From the NCBI GenBank assembly GCA_023957475.1, contig JAMLHA010000010.1, positions 59,202-123,201 of the forward strand: a stretch of 64,000 bases of DNA. The letters are read 5' to 3'. The stretch comes from Crocinitomicaceae bacterium (GTDB lineage: Bacteria > Bacteroidota > Bacteroidia > Flavobacteriales_D > Crocinitomicaceae). Below are positions 29,837 to 38,643 of the stretch, in pieces. A model generated the notes under the pieces. It saw only the letters and a program-made list of their open reading frames with translations. It was not told where the DNA came from and ran no database searches. How positions within the stretch are numbered: position 1 is the stretch's first letter; every line of letters starts with the position of its first letter. The translations under genes were made by a program, and so were the position numbers.

Positions 29837-30371
29837 TGTTGTATTTTCTCAAGTTGAGAAAGTCAATTATTATACAATTGATCAATTAAAAAATGTATCA
29901 ATAGATTCTGTTTTTGCCATCAATTTAAGTAAGAAAAAATTAAAAAAACTTCCAGAAATTCTTTTCAAATTCAAACACATTCAATACTTAGATTTATCAA
30001 AAAATCAATTAGCCGATATTGATGGAATTGAAACTTTTACGGAATTACAATATTTGAATGTCGAAAAAAATAAATTAGAATATTTTCCAAAAGGAATTTG
30101 CCAACTAGTAGAATTAACGACCTTAATACTGAATAGAAACGTTTACATTGACCAAGTGCCTTCGTGTATTGTTAACTGTCAAAAATTAAAATTTATCGAT
30201 TTGTGGTACACATCTATCGAGTCGCTACCACAAGAAATGACGGAAATAAAAACATTAGAAAAAATAGATCTATCTGGAGTGCAGATTGACCAAGATAGTC
30301 AAACAAGTTTAAAGAAAATGTTTCCAAAGGTGAGATTAATAATGAGTCCGCCATGTAATTGCATGAAATAA
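29796..30371 (+). CDS. Small exported leucine-rich-repeat protein
   Basis: A 191-residue secreted or periplasmic protein. The signal peptide runs to about residue 19 (ends VVFSQ). It is followed by four to five leucine-rich repeats of 21-24 residues, for example IQYLDLSKNQLADIDGIETF, LQYLNVEKNKLEYFPKGI and LKFIDLWYTSIESLPQEM. LRRs usually mediate protein contacts; no partner is known. The ATG lies inside ribF in another frame, giving a 41-base overlap. The start is supported because it produces a proper signal peptide, and translation is probably coupled to ribF. Confidence 0.8.
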   Translation: MKNILVIILITTCNVVFSQVEKVNYYTIDQLKNVSIDSVFAINLSKKKLKKLPEILFKFKHIQYLDLSKNQLADIDGIETFTELQYLNVEKNKLEYFPKGICQLVELTTLILNRNVYIDQVPSCIVNCQKLKFIDLWYTSIESLPQEMTEIKTLEKIDLSGVQIDQDSQTSLKKMFPKVRLIMSPPCNCMK

Positions 30372-30487
30372 ACTTAATGGTGAAAAATGGTACGTTCTTT
30401 GATTAAAGTATGTTATAAATTACAGAAAAATTGTTAACTTTATTAAAAATAAACAGCACCTATTAAAAATTAAATTACACTTGTAGT

Positions 30488-31132
30488 ATGAGTAATATAA
30501 AACACATTTTTTTATTTTTAGGAATAGCGTTAGTTGTTTCAAATTCAGCTTTTTCCCAAAAAACAATAGATTCACTAAATCTAATTCAATTATCAGGTGT
30601 TGTAGTGTCAGAATCTGAGTTGAACACCTTGCCTTATGCTACCATTTTTAATAAAACTCAAGGAAGAGGTGTTATGGCTGATTATTACGGCTATTTTTCA
30701 TTAGTAACACTACCTAATGACACACTGTTTTTTTCCTATTATGGCTATCAAACAACCACATTTATTGTCCCAGACACATTAAAAGACAATCGCTATTCTG
30801 TTATCCACATGATGACAAAAGATACCATCAACTTACCTGAAATCACGATTTATCCATGGCCATCAAAAGAAGATTTTGCGCGCTATTTTGTTGAAATGAA
30901 CCCAACAGAGGATGTTATCAAACGGGCTCAACGTGAATTATCTGGTGAAAGTTTAGCTTTTGCTGCTGCACGAGTAAAAACAGATGCTTCATTGGCTCAA
31001 AGTTATGCCCGCAATCAAATGTACACACAAATCTATACCAAAGGTCAGATTCCAAGCAACAATTTATTGAACCCATTTGCTTGGTCAAAATTAATCAACG
31101 ATTGGAAAGAAGGAAAATTAAAACGTCAATAG
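30488..31132 (+). CDS. Exported protein with carboxypeptidase-regulatory-like domain
   Basis: A 214-residue protein with a signal peptide over about residues 1-23 (ends SAFSQ). A CarboxypepD_reg-like beta sandwich at about 33-110 contains LSGVVVSESELNTLPYATIF and GYFSLVTLPNDTLFFSYYGY. Outside TonB receptors this domain is found in standalone Bacteroidota envelope proteins, usually without known function. The helical C-terminal ~80 residues (FARYFVEMNPTEDVIKRAQ onward) are conserved in such proteins but uncharacterised. It lies 15 bases upstream of menA, so it may be the first gene of the menA-menC operon, though no functional tie is evident. Confidence 0.8.
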   Translation: MSNIKHIFLFLGIALVVSNSAFSQKTIDSLNLIQLSGVVVSESELNTLPYATIFNKTQGRGVMADYYGYFSLVTLPNDTLFFSYYGYQTTTFIVPDTLKDNRYSVIHMMTKDTINLPEITIYPWPSKEDFARYFVEMNPTEDVIKRAQRELSGESLAFAAARVKTDASLAQSYARNQMYTQIYTKGQIPSNNLLNPFAWSKLINDWKEGKLKRQ

Positions 31133-31147
31133 AAAACAGTTGAAACA

Positions 31148-32047
31148 ATGACAAGAAAACAAGCTTGGATTGAAGCAATAAGACCACGAACACTTCCGTT
31201 AAGTTTATCGGGAATTATCTTTGGTTCCGCCATTGCGTTTCAACAAGGTTTTATTGACTGGTACATATTTTCATTTGCTATTTTAACAACTTTATCGTTT
31301 CAAATTTTATCCAATTTGGCAAACGATTATGGAGATGGTGTCAAAGGAACTGACAACCACGAAAGAGTTGGTCCAACAAGAGCAGTACAATCAGGAGTTA
31401 TAAGTCAACTAGAAATGAAAAAAGCTGTTATTTTAGCTTCTATCACTAGCTTCATTTTTGCATGTATCTTAATCTACTTTGGTTCTCAAGATATGCCATT
31501 CACGACGACACTTTATTATATCGGGCTTGCAATTCTTTGCATCATTGCAGCCATTACCTATACTGTTGGTAAAAAAGCCTATGGTTATAATGGATTAGGT
31601 GATTTAATGGTATTTATTTTCTTTGGATTAGTGAGTGTTTTGGGTGTTTATCCTCTTTACACTAAGCTATTCGATTGGAACAATGTACTACCAGCTATTT
31701 CAATTGGTTTGCTTAGTACCGCTGTTTTAAACCTCAACAATATGCGAGATTATTATTCTGATAAAAACGCAGAAAAAAATACTCTAGTTGTCAAAATTGG
31801 AATCAACAACGCAAAACTATACCACATATTGATTATCGTAAGTGCGTTGGTTGTACTTTTTATTTATTTAATGAAATTTAATCAAGCAATCATGTTTATT
31901 GCTTTTTTACCTTCTATTTCACTTTTATTACATATATATAAGGTTGCTAAAATCACCTATACAAAAAACTTCGATCCAGAATTAAAAACAGTTGCTTTAT
32001 CCACTTTTGCTATTTCTGTATTATTTTTTATTTCCATTTGGTTCTAA
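31148..32047 (+). CDS. menA: 1,4-dihydroxy-2-naphthoate polyprenyltransferase
   Basis: A 299-residue UbiA-superfamily inner-membrane enzyme with eight or nine helices. It prenylates and decarboxylates 1,4-dihydroxy-2-naphthoate to demethylmenaquinone. The first Asp-rich prenyl-diphosphate site appears as NLANDYGDGVKGTDNHERVG (about 52-71). The second is NNMRDYYSDKNAEKNT (about 196-211). Menaquinone is the usual respiratory quinone in Bacteroidota. It is followed after three bases by menC, so the two form a menaquinone operon fragment; other men genes are not in the window. Confidence 0.94.
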   Translation: MTRKQAWIEAIRPRTLPLSLSGIIFGSAIAFQQGFIDWYIFSFAILTTLSFQILSNLANDYGDGVKGTDNHERVGPTRAVQSGVISQLEMKKAVILASITSFIFACILIYFGSQDMPFTTTLYYIGLAILCIIAAITYTVGKKAYGYNGLGDLMVFIFFGLVSVLGVYPLYTKLFDWNNVLPAISIGLLSTAVLNLNNMRDYYSDKNAEKNTLVVKIGINNAKLYHILIIVSALVVLFIYLMKFNQAIMFIAFLPSISLLLHIYKVAKITYTKNFDPELKTVALSTFAISVLFFISIWF

Positions 32048-32050
32048 ATT

Positions 32051-33079
32051 ATGCTTGCTAGTTATACATACACACCACTTGAATTTAAAATTCCAGCTGG
32101 AACAAGTAGAGGTATTCTCACAACGAAGCATTCGTGGTTAATTACTATACAAAAAGATGGGACAATCGGAACAGGTGAATGCAGTATTATTCCAAATTTA
32201 ACTCCAGATTATGTTTCAAATGAGCAGTATGAAAAAGAATTAGAAGCAATTACTCAACAAATCAATTCAAGTGAATTAACACAAGAAAATGCATCTCTTA
32301 TTTTAAAAAACAAACCATCTCTTTTATTTGGAGTGGAATGTGCCTTTTTGGATCTCCAAAATGGAGGAAAAAAGATTTACTTTAACAATAATTTTGCAAA
32401 TGGAATAAAGTCAATACCTATCAATGGATTAATCTGGATGGGAAATGAAGAATTTATGCAAAAACAGATAGCGCAAAAACTAAAAGATGGTTATACCACT
32501 ATTAAAATGAAAATTGGTGCCATTGACTTTGCAACAGAATACAACTTATTAAAAACCATTCGAAATCAATACGATAGTCAAACTATTACCTTACGAGTAG
32601 ATGCAAACGGAGCATTTTCACCACAAAAAGCTCCTGAAATACTTGAAAAACTTGCTAAATTGTCTATTCATTCAATTGAACAACCTATAAAAGCTGGCAA
32701 TTGGCAATCTATGCATGAATTATGCACCCACTCTCCTATTCCAATCGCTTTGGATGAAGAATTGATTGGTGTGAATGATAGAAATAAAAAAATTGAATTA
32801 TTAGAAACGATACAGCCACACTTTATCATCCTTAAACCTAGCTTACATGGCGGTATTTCAGGCACAAAAGAATGGATAGAATTGTCCAGTCAACGCAACA
32901 TTCCTTGGTGGATGACGAGTGCTTTAGAATCAAATATTGGGTTAAAAGCAATTTGTGAATTAACTGCTGAATATGAGAATACATTGCCTCAAGGATTGGG
33001 TACAGGCAGTTTGTATGTTACTAATTTTAAAAGTCAATTAAAAATTGAGAAAGGGATGATTTTTCATTCAAAAGACTAA
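32051..33079 (+). CDS. menC: o-Succinylbenzoate synthase-like enolase-superfamily enzyme
   Basis: A 342-residue member of the muconate-lactonizing/MenC group, dehydrating SHCHC to o-succinylbenzoate in menaquinone synthesis. Catalytic motifs are the lysine pair in TIKMKIG, the first metal Asp in RVDANGAF, Glu in IEQP, Asp-Glu in ALDEEL and the late Lys in ILKPSLHGG. SALESNIG follows. Enolase-superfamily enzymes can also be dipeptide epimerases, but the position directly behind menA favours MenC. Its stop codon region carries the -7 element for the next gene. Confidence 0.88.
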   Translation: MLASYTYTPLEFKIPAGTSRGILTTKHSWLITIQKDGTIGTGECSIIPNLTPDYVSNEQYEKELEAITQQINSSELTQENASLILKNKPSLLFGVECAFLDLQNGGKKIYFNNNFANGIKSIPINGLIWMGNEEFMQKQIAQKLKDGYTTIKMKIGAIDFATEYNLLKTIRNQYDSQTITLRVDANGAFSPQKAPEILEKLAKLSIHSIEQPIKAGNWQSMHELCTHSPIPIALDEELIGVNDRNKKIELLETIQPHFIILKPSLHGGISGTKEWIELSSQRNIPWWMTSALESNIGLKAICELTAEYENTLPQGLGTGSLYVTNFKSQLKIEKGMIFHSKD

Positions 33080-33084
33080 CTTTG
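33077..33084 (+). promoter_or_regulatory. Bacteroidota -7 element (TAACTTTG) at the menC stop
   Basis: An exact TAnnTTTG match that overlaps the menC stop codon, 19 bases before the deacetylase ATG. It suggests the deacetylase cassette is transcribed separately from the men genes. Confidence 0.4.
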
Positions 33085-33103
33085 TAGATATTCTAAATTA
33101 TCA

Positions 33104-34105
33104 ATGAACGTTTTTATAACACTGGATTACGAACTTTTCTTTGGTCAGCAGCATGGAACAGTTGAGAAAACACTCTTGTACCCAACCAATCGTTTAATTG
33201 AAATAGGAAAAAGAACAGGTGCACATTTCACGTTTTTTGTTGATTGTGGTTATTTAATCAAATTGAAAGAATACAAAGAGCAATATACACATTTAGAAAA
33301 TGATTACAATTTAGTCATCAACCAATTGAAGGAGCTTTGCAGTGAAGGACACGATTGTCAGTTGCACATTCATCCACATTGGGAAAAAACCATTTACAAC
33401 GGTGAAAAATGGGTGTTTGACTATAACTATTACAAATTGTCCGATTTTTCTGATCTTGAGATTGTTGAAATATTTAAACGCTATAACAACGAATTAGAAC
33501 AAATAACAGGCAAAAAAACAACGAGTTATCGAGCTGGAGGTTGGTGTATTCAACCATTTGAAAAAGTCAAATCATCGTTTATAGAGGCTGGAATCACGAT
33601 CGATTCATCAGTATTCGTAGGTGGAAAAAACACAGTAGAACCTTATTATTACGACTATACAACAGCTCCTGATAAAGATTTTTGGCATTTTGACAACGAT
33701 GTCTGCAAAGAAGTAAAAGATGGTAAATTCATTGAATTACCTATTTCTTCCTATTATTATTCTCCTTGTTTTTTTTGGCGGTTATTTCTTTTAGGAAATC
33801 TATTTCCATCAACACACAAACCGTTAGGCGATGGAAGACCTATGCCTTCTCCAAACTTTTCAAGAAGAAAATTACTTACCAAATACCACTTTCTTTCAGC
33901 AGGTATTGAAGGGTATTTCGTGACTAAAATAGAACGTATAATTGATCAAAATAAAAAGAAAGGCTTTAAAAATACAGTGTTGTTAGGCCATCCTAAATCA
34001 TTGACACATTTTTCTCTTAAAAAACTTGAAAAAATAATTCAAAATAATAAACACAATCATTCGTTTCTATCATTTACTGAATTTTACAATGAAATTTCTG
34101 GATAG
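33104..34105 (+). CDS. NodB-type polysaccharide deacetylase-like protein
   Basis: A 333-residue cytoplasmic protein without a signal peptide. The N-terminus VFITLDYELFFGQQHGT has the catalytic/metal Asp-Glu signature of the deacetylase family common in Bacteroidota exopolysaccharide loci. CQLHIHPHWE (near residue 85) supplies the metal histidines, and SYRAGGWCIQPF and GITIDSSVF match later NodB-fold motifs. It should remove an N- or O-acetyl group from a cytoplasmic or membrane-facing sugar precursor. It is the first of four very tightly packed genes; its last 17 bases overlap the FemAB-like gene. Confidence 0.82.
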   Translation: MNVFITLDYELFFGQQHGTVEKTLLYPTNRLIEIGKRTGAHFTFFVDCGYLIKLKEYKEQYTHLENDYNLVINQLKELCSEGHDCQLHIHPHWEKTIYNGEKWVFDYNYYKLSDFSDLEIVEIFKRYNNELEQITGKKTTSYRAGGWCIQPFEKVKSSFIEAGITIDSSVFVGGKNTVEPYYYDYTTAPDKDFWHFDNDVCKEVKDGKFIELPISSYYYSPCFFWRLFLLGNLFPSTHKPLGDGRPMPSPNFSRRKLLTKYHFLSAGIEGYFVTKIERIIDQNKKKGFKNTVLLGHPKSLTHFSLKKLEKIIQNNKHNHSFLSFTEFYNEISG

Positions 34106-34910
34106 CTCACATATCGATAAACAAAAATGGGATGAATTAGTTGCCAATTCACCTGTCAACAATATCTTTTGTTACAGTTGGTATTTAGACGCAACAACAG
34201 AAAAATGGGGAGCTATTCTAACAGATGATTATTCATTTGGTTGGCCATTTCCTTATAAAAATAGAATTCTATACAAAAAACTATTTCAACATCCTTTTAC
34301 ACGTCACCTTGATTATTTTGGCAATGCAAATCACGTTACAGAAGCCATATCTATTTTAAAAACATTGGGTACTTTTCAATTTCATTTCAACCATTCATTG
34401 AATTTAAAATGTAAAAAACGTGTCTATCAACAAATAGACCTTACCCAACCTTTTGAATACAAAAAGAATGCACAGCGTATTTTGGCAAAAAACAATACTT
34501 TTCACTATAAAATCACACAAAATATTGAATTGATAACTCAACTCTATTTCGAAAATTCATTCAATAAAATAAAACAACAGCAGAAAAATAAAGCATTTTT
34601 TAGAAAACTTTTAAAAAATGCAATTAAATTTCAAAAAGGAGAAGTTTTTGAATTATATACCAACGAAAATCAACTAATTGCTGCCGCCTTTTTTCTAAAA
34701 GATAAAGAAACGGTTTGTTACTTAATTGGTGATTGCAATGAAGAAAACAAAAAAAATGGAGCTATGTTTAGCTTAATGGATTTTGCTATCCAGCATTACA
34801 AAAATCAGTTTAAGTATTTTGATTTTGGAGGTTCCAATGTAGAAAGTGTTGCTACATTTTATAAAAAAATGGGAGGAAAAGATGTTAACTATTTTGAATA
34901 CTATAGCTAG
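34089..34910 (+). CDS. FemAB/GNAT-fold acyltransferase-like protein
   Basis: A 273-residue protein with the layout of the FemAB-like branch of the GNAT superfamily. The N-terminal DKQKWDELVANSPVNNIFCYSW is typical, with a positional 'YSWYLD' substrate-domain motif. The C-terminal half has AAAFFLKDKETVCYLIGDCN and FKYFDFGGSNVESVATFYKKMGG, the acceptor-domain end common to the family. Members transfer acyl or aminoacyl groups to cell-wall or polysaccharide precursors. Here it overlaps the deacetylase by 17 bases and abuts an AAC(3)-fold gene with no gap, which suggests joint modification of one aminosugar-containing product. The substrate is unknown. Confidence 0.75.
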   Translation: MKFLDSSHIDKQKWDELVANSPVNNIFCYSWYLDATTEKWGAILTDDYSFGWPFPYKNRILYKKLFQHPFTRHLDYFGNANHVTEAISILKTLGTFQFHFNHSLNLKCKKRVYQQIDLTQPFEYKKNAQRILAKNNTFHYKITQNIELITQLYFENSFNKIKQQQKNKAFFRKLLKNAIKFQKGEVFELYTNENQLIAAAFFLKDKETVCYLIGDCNEENKKNGAMFSLMDFAIQHYKNQFKYFDFGGSNVESVATFYKKMGGKDVNYFEYYS

Positions 34911-35717
34911 ATGAAAACAATTGATTCCAACATTCCATTCGAAGAAATTCCTTTTCATTTAGGGCTTTCTTCAACTGACACTGTTTTCATTTCCTCTGAT
35001 ATCAAAAACTTTGCTCTCAAAGCAAAAAAAGAAGGTAAATCCATTGACATCAATTTATTTATTGACAATTTTCAAGAAGTATTAAAAGAAGGTACGCTCA
35101 TCATTCCTGCTTACACTGATTATTTGAAAAATGGCGATACGTTTGACTACAAAAAAGGAAAACCATCCACTGGTGCTGTCTCAAATAAAGTCTTTAAACG
35201 CAACGATTTCGCACGAACAAAAGATCCTCTTCACTCTGTATTTATTTGGGGAAATGCAATCAATGAATTAAAAGACTGTGAAGATGAAAGTACTTTTGGT
35301 CAACACTCTATCTATGCTGCTTTGCTCAAAAAGAAATGTATCTTTCTCTTTTTTGATGTACACATTGTCAACAGCTTTACATATGTACATCATGTTGAGG
35401 AATATCTGAACGTCCCATACAGACACTACCAAAATTGGACAATCAATTGCCAAATAGATGGAGATAAAACAGTTAAATCAGTCAAATTCCACACAAAAAA
35501 AGCTGGTATTGTGACAGATTTTGATGCATTGAACAATGATTTCTTTCAGCAAAAAGCAATGCAGCGATTGAATTATGCAGGAATTTTTATTGATAAAATC
35601 AATGCAGAGGATGCTACTCGAATTATCACTGAAAAAATACAGAAAAAAGAATATTTATACCGTTTTAGTTGGATAGTATTTATCAAAACAATTATTAAAA
35701 AATTAATTGGCAAATAA
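34911..35717 (+). CDS. AAC(3)-family N-acetyltransferase-like protein
   Basis: A 268-residue protein of the aminoglycoside 3-N-acetyltransferase fold, which uses acetyl-CoA to acylate an amine. Recognisable parts are the early strand-loop GLSSTDTVFISSDI, GTLIIPAYTDYL, the active-site region RTKDPLHSVFIWG and the STFGQHSIY loop, then HHVEEYLNVPYR. Outside resistance loci such proteins acetylate aminosugars in surface polysaccharides. Sitting between a FemAB-like gene and a CYTH gene with zero spacing on both sides, a biosynthetic role is more likely than antibiotic resistance. Confidence 0.78.
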   Translation: MKTIDSNIPFEEIPFHLGLSSTDTVFISSDIKNFALKAKKEGKSIDINLFIDNFQEVLKEGTLIIPAYTDYLKNGDTFDYKKGKPSTGAVSNKVFKRNDFARTKDPLHSVFIWGNAINELKDCEDESTFGQHSIYAALLKKKCIFLFFDVHIVNSFTYVHHVEEYLNVPYRHYQNWTINCQIDGDKTVKSVKFHTKKAGIVTDFDALNNDFFQQKAMQRLNYAGIFIDKINAEDATRIITEKIQKKEYLYRFSWIVFIKTIIKKLIGK

Positions 35718-36170
35718 ATGGAAATTGAGCGCAAATTTTTGGTAAACAAAAAACTGTTTGACGAGATGGATAAAGGCATTGGTAAATCCATCAAACAAGG
35801 ATATTTTATTTCAAATAAACAACTAACGGTGAGGGTTAGAACCAAAGGAGAAAAAGGATTTTTAACTATTAAAGGAGCAACTAAAGGAATTTCACGTGAA
35901 GAATATGAATACGAAATTCCCTACTCAGAAGCAGTGGAGCTATTAGACAAATTTGCATCACCTTACTTAGAAAAAACACGGTATGAAGTTATCTTTCAGA
36001 ATAAACTCTGGGAAATCGATGAATTTCATGGGAAATTAGCGCCATTGCTATTAGCAGAAGTTGAACTAACATCCGAAGATGAGAAAATAGCTATCCCTGA
36101 ATGGGTTACAGAGGAGGTAAGCATCAATCCAAACTATTTTAATTCGGAAATTGTTAAGAATTTATATTAA
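35718..36170 (+). CDS. CYTH-domain (triphosphate tunnel metalloenzyme) protein
   Basis: A 150-residue single-domain CYTH protein. The N-terminal EIERKFLV gives the ExExK signature (Glu2, Glu4, Lys6). Alternating charged strands follow (TVRVRTKGEKGFLTIKG, YEYEIPYSEA), as required for the eight-stranded tunnel that binds triphosphate and divalent metal. Bacterial members are usually inorganic triphosphatases; adenylate cyclase activity (class IV) is rarer. Its ATG directly follows the stop of the AAC(3)-like gene, and its 3' end overlaps the convergent channel gene by 17 bases. Confidence 0.88.
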   Translation: MEIERKFLVNKKLFDEMDKGIGKSIKQGYFISNKQLTVRVRTKGEKGFLTIKGATKGISREEYEYEIPYSEAVELLDKFASPYLEKTRYEVIFQNKLWEIDEFHGKLAPLLLAEVELTSEDEKIAIPEWVTEEVSINPNYFNSEIVKNLY

Positions 36171-37440
36171 ACAATTTCATATCATTTCCAGATGGGTATT
36201 CAAAAATACACAATTCAAACTCTCCAATTATAGCAAAAATATGATCAAAAATATCCGATTGAATAGCCTCATATTCTAAACTATGTTTTGCTTTTGTAAA
36301 ACAATAAATTTCTAATGGCAATCCCGTATCTGTAGGTTCTAGTTGACGCACATAAATGGACATTTTATTATTGATTTCTGGTTTGCTTCTTATATAAAAC
36401 TCCATGTATTTTCTAAAGATACCAATATTGGTTTGTCGCCTCCCACCTATCGCTTTTTCATTAACAAAGCCATTTTTCTCATTATATTTCGCTATTTCCA
36501 ATTCTTTTTCTTCTAAATAATCTTTAATTAGCGTAAAGTTTTTTAACTTTTCAATCAATTCAGTCTCCGCATATTTAATGGAATTGATATTTATTTTAAT
36601 AGAACGTTTTATTCTTCTTCCATCAGATTCTTGCATTCCTCGCCAGTTTTTAAAAGAATCTGAAACCATTAAATACGTTGGAATAGTAGTAATTGTTCTA
36701 TCAAAATTTCGCACTTTGACAGTTGTCAGATTTATTTCTTCAACAGTTCCATCTGCACCAAATTTATCCATCGTTATCCAATCTCCAATACGAACAATAT
36801 CGTTTCCTCCTAACTGAATACTCCCCACAAAACCTAAAATAGTGTCTTTAAACACCAAAATTAAAATAGCCGACGCAGCTCCAAATGACGCAAGCAAATT
36901 AATAGGTCGAACTCCCGTCAACACGCTAATCATCACTGCAACAAGGATAATAGTTAGTACAATTTGAATAACTTGAACATACGATTGAATAGGCTTGTCT
37001 TTAAAACTTTCTTTTTCCAATAAAATATCTTTCAAAGTCACCAAAAGTCGGTTAAACGTGATGATGAGAAATAGTATGATTACAACACTCGTTAACTTTG
37101 AAAAAATGGAATAAACAACAGGGTATTCATAAAAAACAATGGATAAAAAATAATCCACAAAAAATGTTGGTATTAAATATGCTAGCGCTTTAAATACTTT
37201 GTTGTTCACTAAATAATTATCCCATCTGATGGTATTATTCTGAAAATACGAATGAGAAAACTTAACCAAAATAAATTTAAATAGATGCCAAACAATCAAA
37301 AAGATAACACCCAATACAACCAACATCCCAATACTCCAATAGAGTGTATGTGAATCGTATAAGCTTTTATTAAAGACTTTTTCGCCATTAATAGTGGTCT
37401 CGTATATCTGTTTGATCCAATTTATTACAAAATCTCTCAT
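36154..37440 (-). CDS. YbdG-like mechanosensitive ion channel (MscS superfamily)
   Basis: A 428-residue inner-membrane channel of about the length of E. coli YbdG (MscM). There are five N-terminal helices, then the pore-lining MscS helix around ASFGAASAILILVFKDTILGFVGS. The beta domain carries the family sequence VRIGDWITMDKFGADGTVEE and the YbdG-like region VSDSFKNWRGMQESDGRRIKR. It opens under membrane tension to release solutes during osmotic downshock. The gene is single, with an exact TAACTTTG promoter element just upstream, and overlaps the CYTH gene tail to tail by 17 bases. Confidence 0.9.
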   Translation of the reverse strand: MRDFVINWIKQIYETTINGEKVFNKSLYDSHTLYWSIGMLVVLGVIFLIVWHLFKFILVKFSHSYFQNNTIRWDNYLVNNKVFKALAYLIPTFFVDYFLSIVFYEYPVVYSIFSKLTSVVIILFLIITFNRLLVTLKDILLEKESFKDKPIQSYVQVIQIVLTIILVAVMISVLTGVRPINLLASFGAASAILILVFKDTILGFVGSIQLGGNDIVRIGDWITMDKFGADGTVEEINLTTVKVRNFDRTITTIPTYLMVSDSFKNWRGMQESDGRRIKRSIKININSIKYAETELIEKLKNFTLIKDYLEEKELEIAKYNEKNGFVNEKAIGGRRQTNIGIFRKYMEFYIRSKPEINNKMSIYVRQLEPTDTGLPLEIYCFTKAKHSLEYEAIQSDIFDHIFAIIGEFELCIFEYPSGNDMKLFNINS

Positions 37441-37453
37441 TGCATTTTTTTTA

Positions 37454-37461
37454 CAAAGTTA
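37454..37461 (-). promoter_or_regulatory. Bacteroidota -7 element (TAACTTTG) for the YbdG-like gene
   Basis: An exact TAnnTTTG match on the minus strand, 14 bases upstream of the start at 37440. Confidence 0.45.
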
Positions 37462-37609
37462 AAAGAGAATGCTTAAATTTCACTATATTTATTGATACAA
37501 TTAAAAAAACAGATGTCGGTTGGGTTCTAAATAAAAACTTACTTTTGTTTCAAATATAGAAATTGGGATAAGGTTCCCTTAACAAGGTTAAAAATATTCT
37601 AATAGAATA

Positions 37610-38173
37610 ATGAGTAAAAAAATGGTTTATTTAATGGGGTTAGTAACACTTCTTGTGTTTCCAATTCCTGTATTTCTTGCGCTTTACTTTACTGATGGTA
37701 TAACTCTTTTTGATTTTCTTTTTCCTACCCAAATTTCTATTGTAAACATTGTAATTGGAGTTCTAATTGGAGTAGCTTACGCTTTAATAGCCAATCGAAT
37801 AATGAAACATCCCATTTTTGATGACATTCCAATAAAAGTTGATGAATTGGTAAAATCGATGAATCTAACAATTTTTGATTCTATTTTCTTGTCTTTATGC
37901 GCAGGCATAGGTGAAGAATTATTATTTCGGGTAGGTTTTCAACATTATTTAGGTGTAATTATTACTTCAATATTATTTGTTGCAATTCATGGTTATCTTA
38001 ATCCATTTAATTGGAAATTTTCACTTTATGGATTAGTTGTACTACCATTGTCATTTCTTTTGGGTTATGGATATACTTGGTATGGTTTGTGGTTTGTTAT
38101 TGCTCTCCACACTAGTTATGATCTAACACTTTTTCTAGCTTTTAAAGAAAATAAAGAAGAATTAGTAGAATAG
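37610..38173 (+). CDS. CPBP-family intramembrane metalloprotease
   Basis: A 187-residue membrane protein with about five helices. The CPBP (CAAX protease/bacteriocin-processing, Abi) catalytic set is complete: Glu102-Glu103 and Arg107 in GEELLFRVGF, His127 in AIHGYLNP, and His167 in IALHTSYD. Bacterial members may process prenylated proteins or peptides, or give bacteriocin self-immunity; most are uncharacterised. The gene stands alone, and no bacteriocin-like neighbour was found. Confidence 0.87.
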   Translation: MSKKMVYLMGLVTLLVFPIPVFLALYFTDGITLFDFLFPTQISIVNIVIGVLIGVAYALIANRIMKHPIFDDIPIKVDELVKSMNLTIFDSIFLSLCAGIGEELLFRVGFQHYLGVIITSILFVAIHGYLNPFNWKFSLYGLVVLPLSFLLGYGYTWYGLWFVIALHTSYDLTLFLAFKENKEELVE

Positions 38174-38185
38174 GCAACTTTTTCT

Positions 38186-38193
38186 TAATTTTG
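38186..38193 (+). promoter_or_regulatory. Bacteroidota -7 element (TAATTTTG)
   Basis: An exact TAnnTTTG match 60 bases upstream of the small exported protein at 38254. It implies a leader of about 50 bases. Confidence 0.35.
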
Positions 38194-38253
38194 TCGTCAT
38201 TAGTATAGAAACAATTTTTGGCATTGTTTTAGCATAGAAATAAAAAAGACTGT

Positions 38254-38580
38254 ATGAAGAATTTAATTTTAACATTGGGAATTATCTGCGTTTGTCAAAT
38301 GGCATCAGCACAAGATTTAGCTGCAGCAGGCATGCGTGCTGTTGAACGTTACAACTCGCTTAATGCTGTATTACATTTTACAGAAGACCAACAAGATAAG
38401 ATCAGAAATCTAATCAATGGCATTGAGGAAAAACAAGAGTATGTTAAATACGATGCACATTTATCAGAAGAGCAAAGAATTGAATTTACAAAAAAGAATG
38501 AAGAAGGTTTTCAGCAATATTTACGTATATTTTTAGATGATGCTCAAAAAGCTAAATACGAAGAAATACTTGCGCAATAA
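38254..38580 (+). CDS. Small exported helical protein
   Basis: The 108-residue product has a signal peptide of about 19 residues (ends MASAQ). The ~89-residue mature protein is helical and rich in Gln, Glu and Lys, with two LxxxQxxxI-like segments (LHFTEDQQDKIRNLINGIEE and DAQKAKYEEILAQ). This spacing recalls the Spy/LTXXQ periplasmic chaperone group, but the diagnostic LTxxQ is replaced by FTEDQ, so I treat the similarity as suggestive. It has its own promoter element and a strong terminator, so it is a monocistronic unit. Confidence 0.75.
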   Translation: MKNLILTLGIICVCQMASAQDLAAAGMRAVERYNSLNAVLHFTEDQQDKIRNLINGIEEKQEYVKYDAHLSEEQRIEFTKKNEEGFQQYLRIFLDDAQKAKYEEILAQ

Positions 38581-38605
38581 TAATAATAAAGAAATTGAAG
38601 AAAAG

Positions 38606-38634
38606 ACCATTCATTTTAAATGAGTGGTTTTTTT
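38606..38634 (+). terminator. Rho-independent terminator after the small exported protein
   Basis: A 10-bp stem ACCATTCATT/AATGAGTGGT with one G-T pair (38606-38615 with 38619-38628) and a three-base loop, then a seven-base T run. It lies between convergent genes. Confidence 0.88.
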
Positions 38635-38643
38635 ATGGAGTTT

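Noticed and set aside
34911..35717. Aminoglycoside resistance gene
   Set aside because: The AAC(3) fold is clear, but zero-gap packing with deacetylase, FemAB-like and CYTH genes and the lack of mobility signs favour a biosynthetic role.
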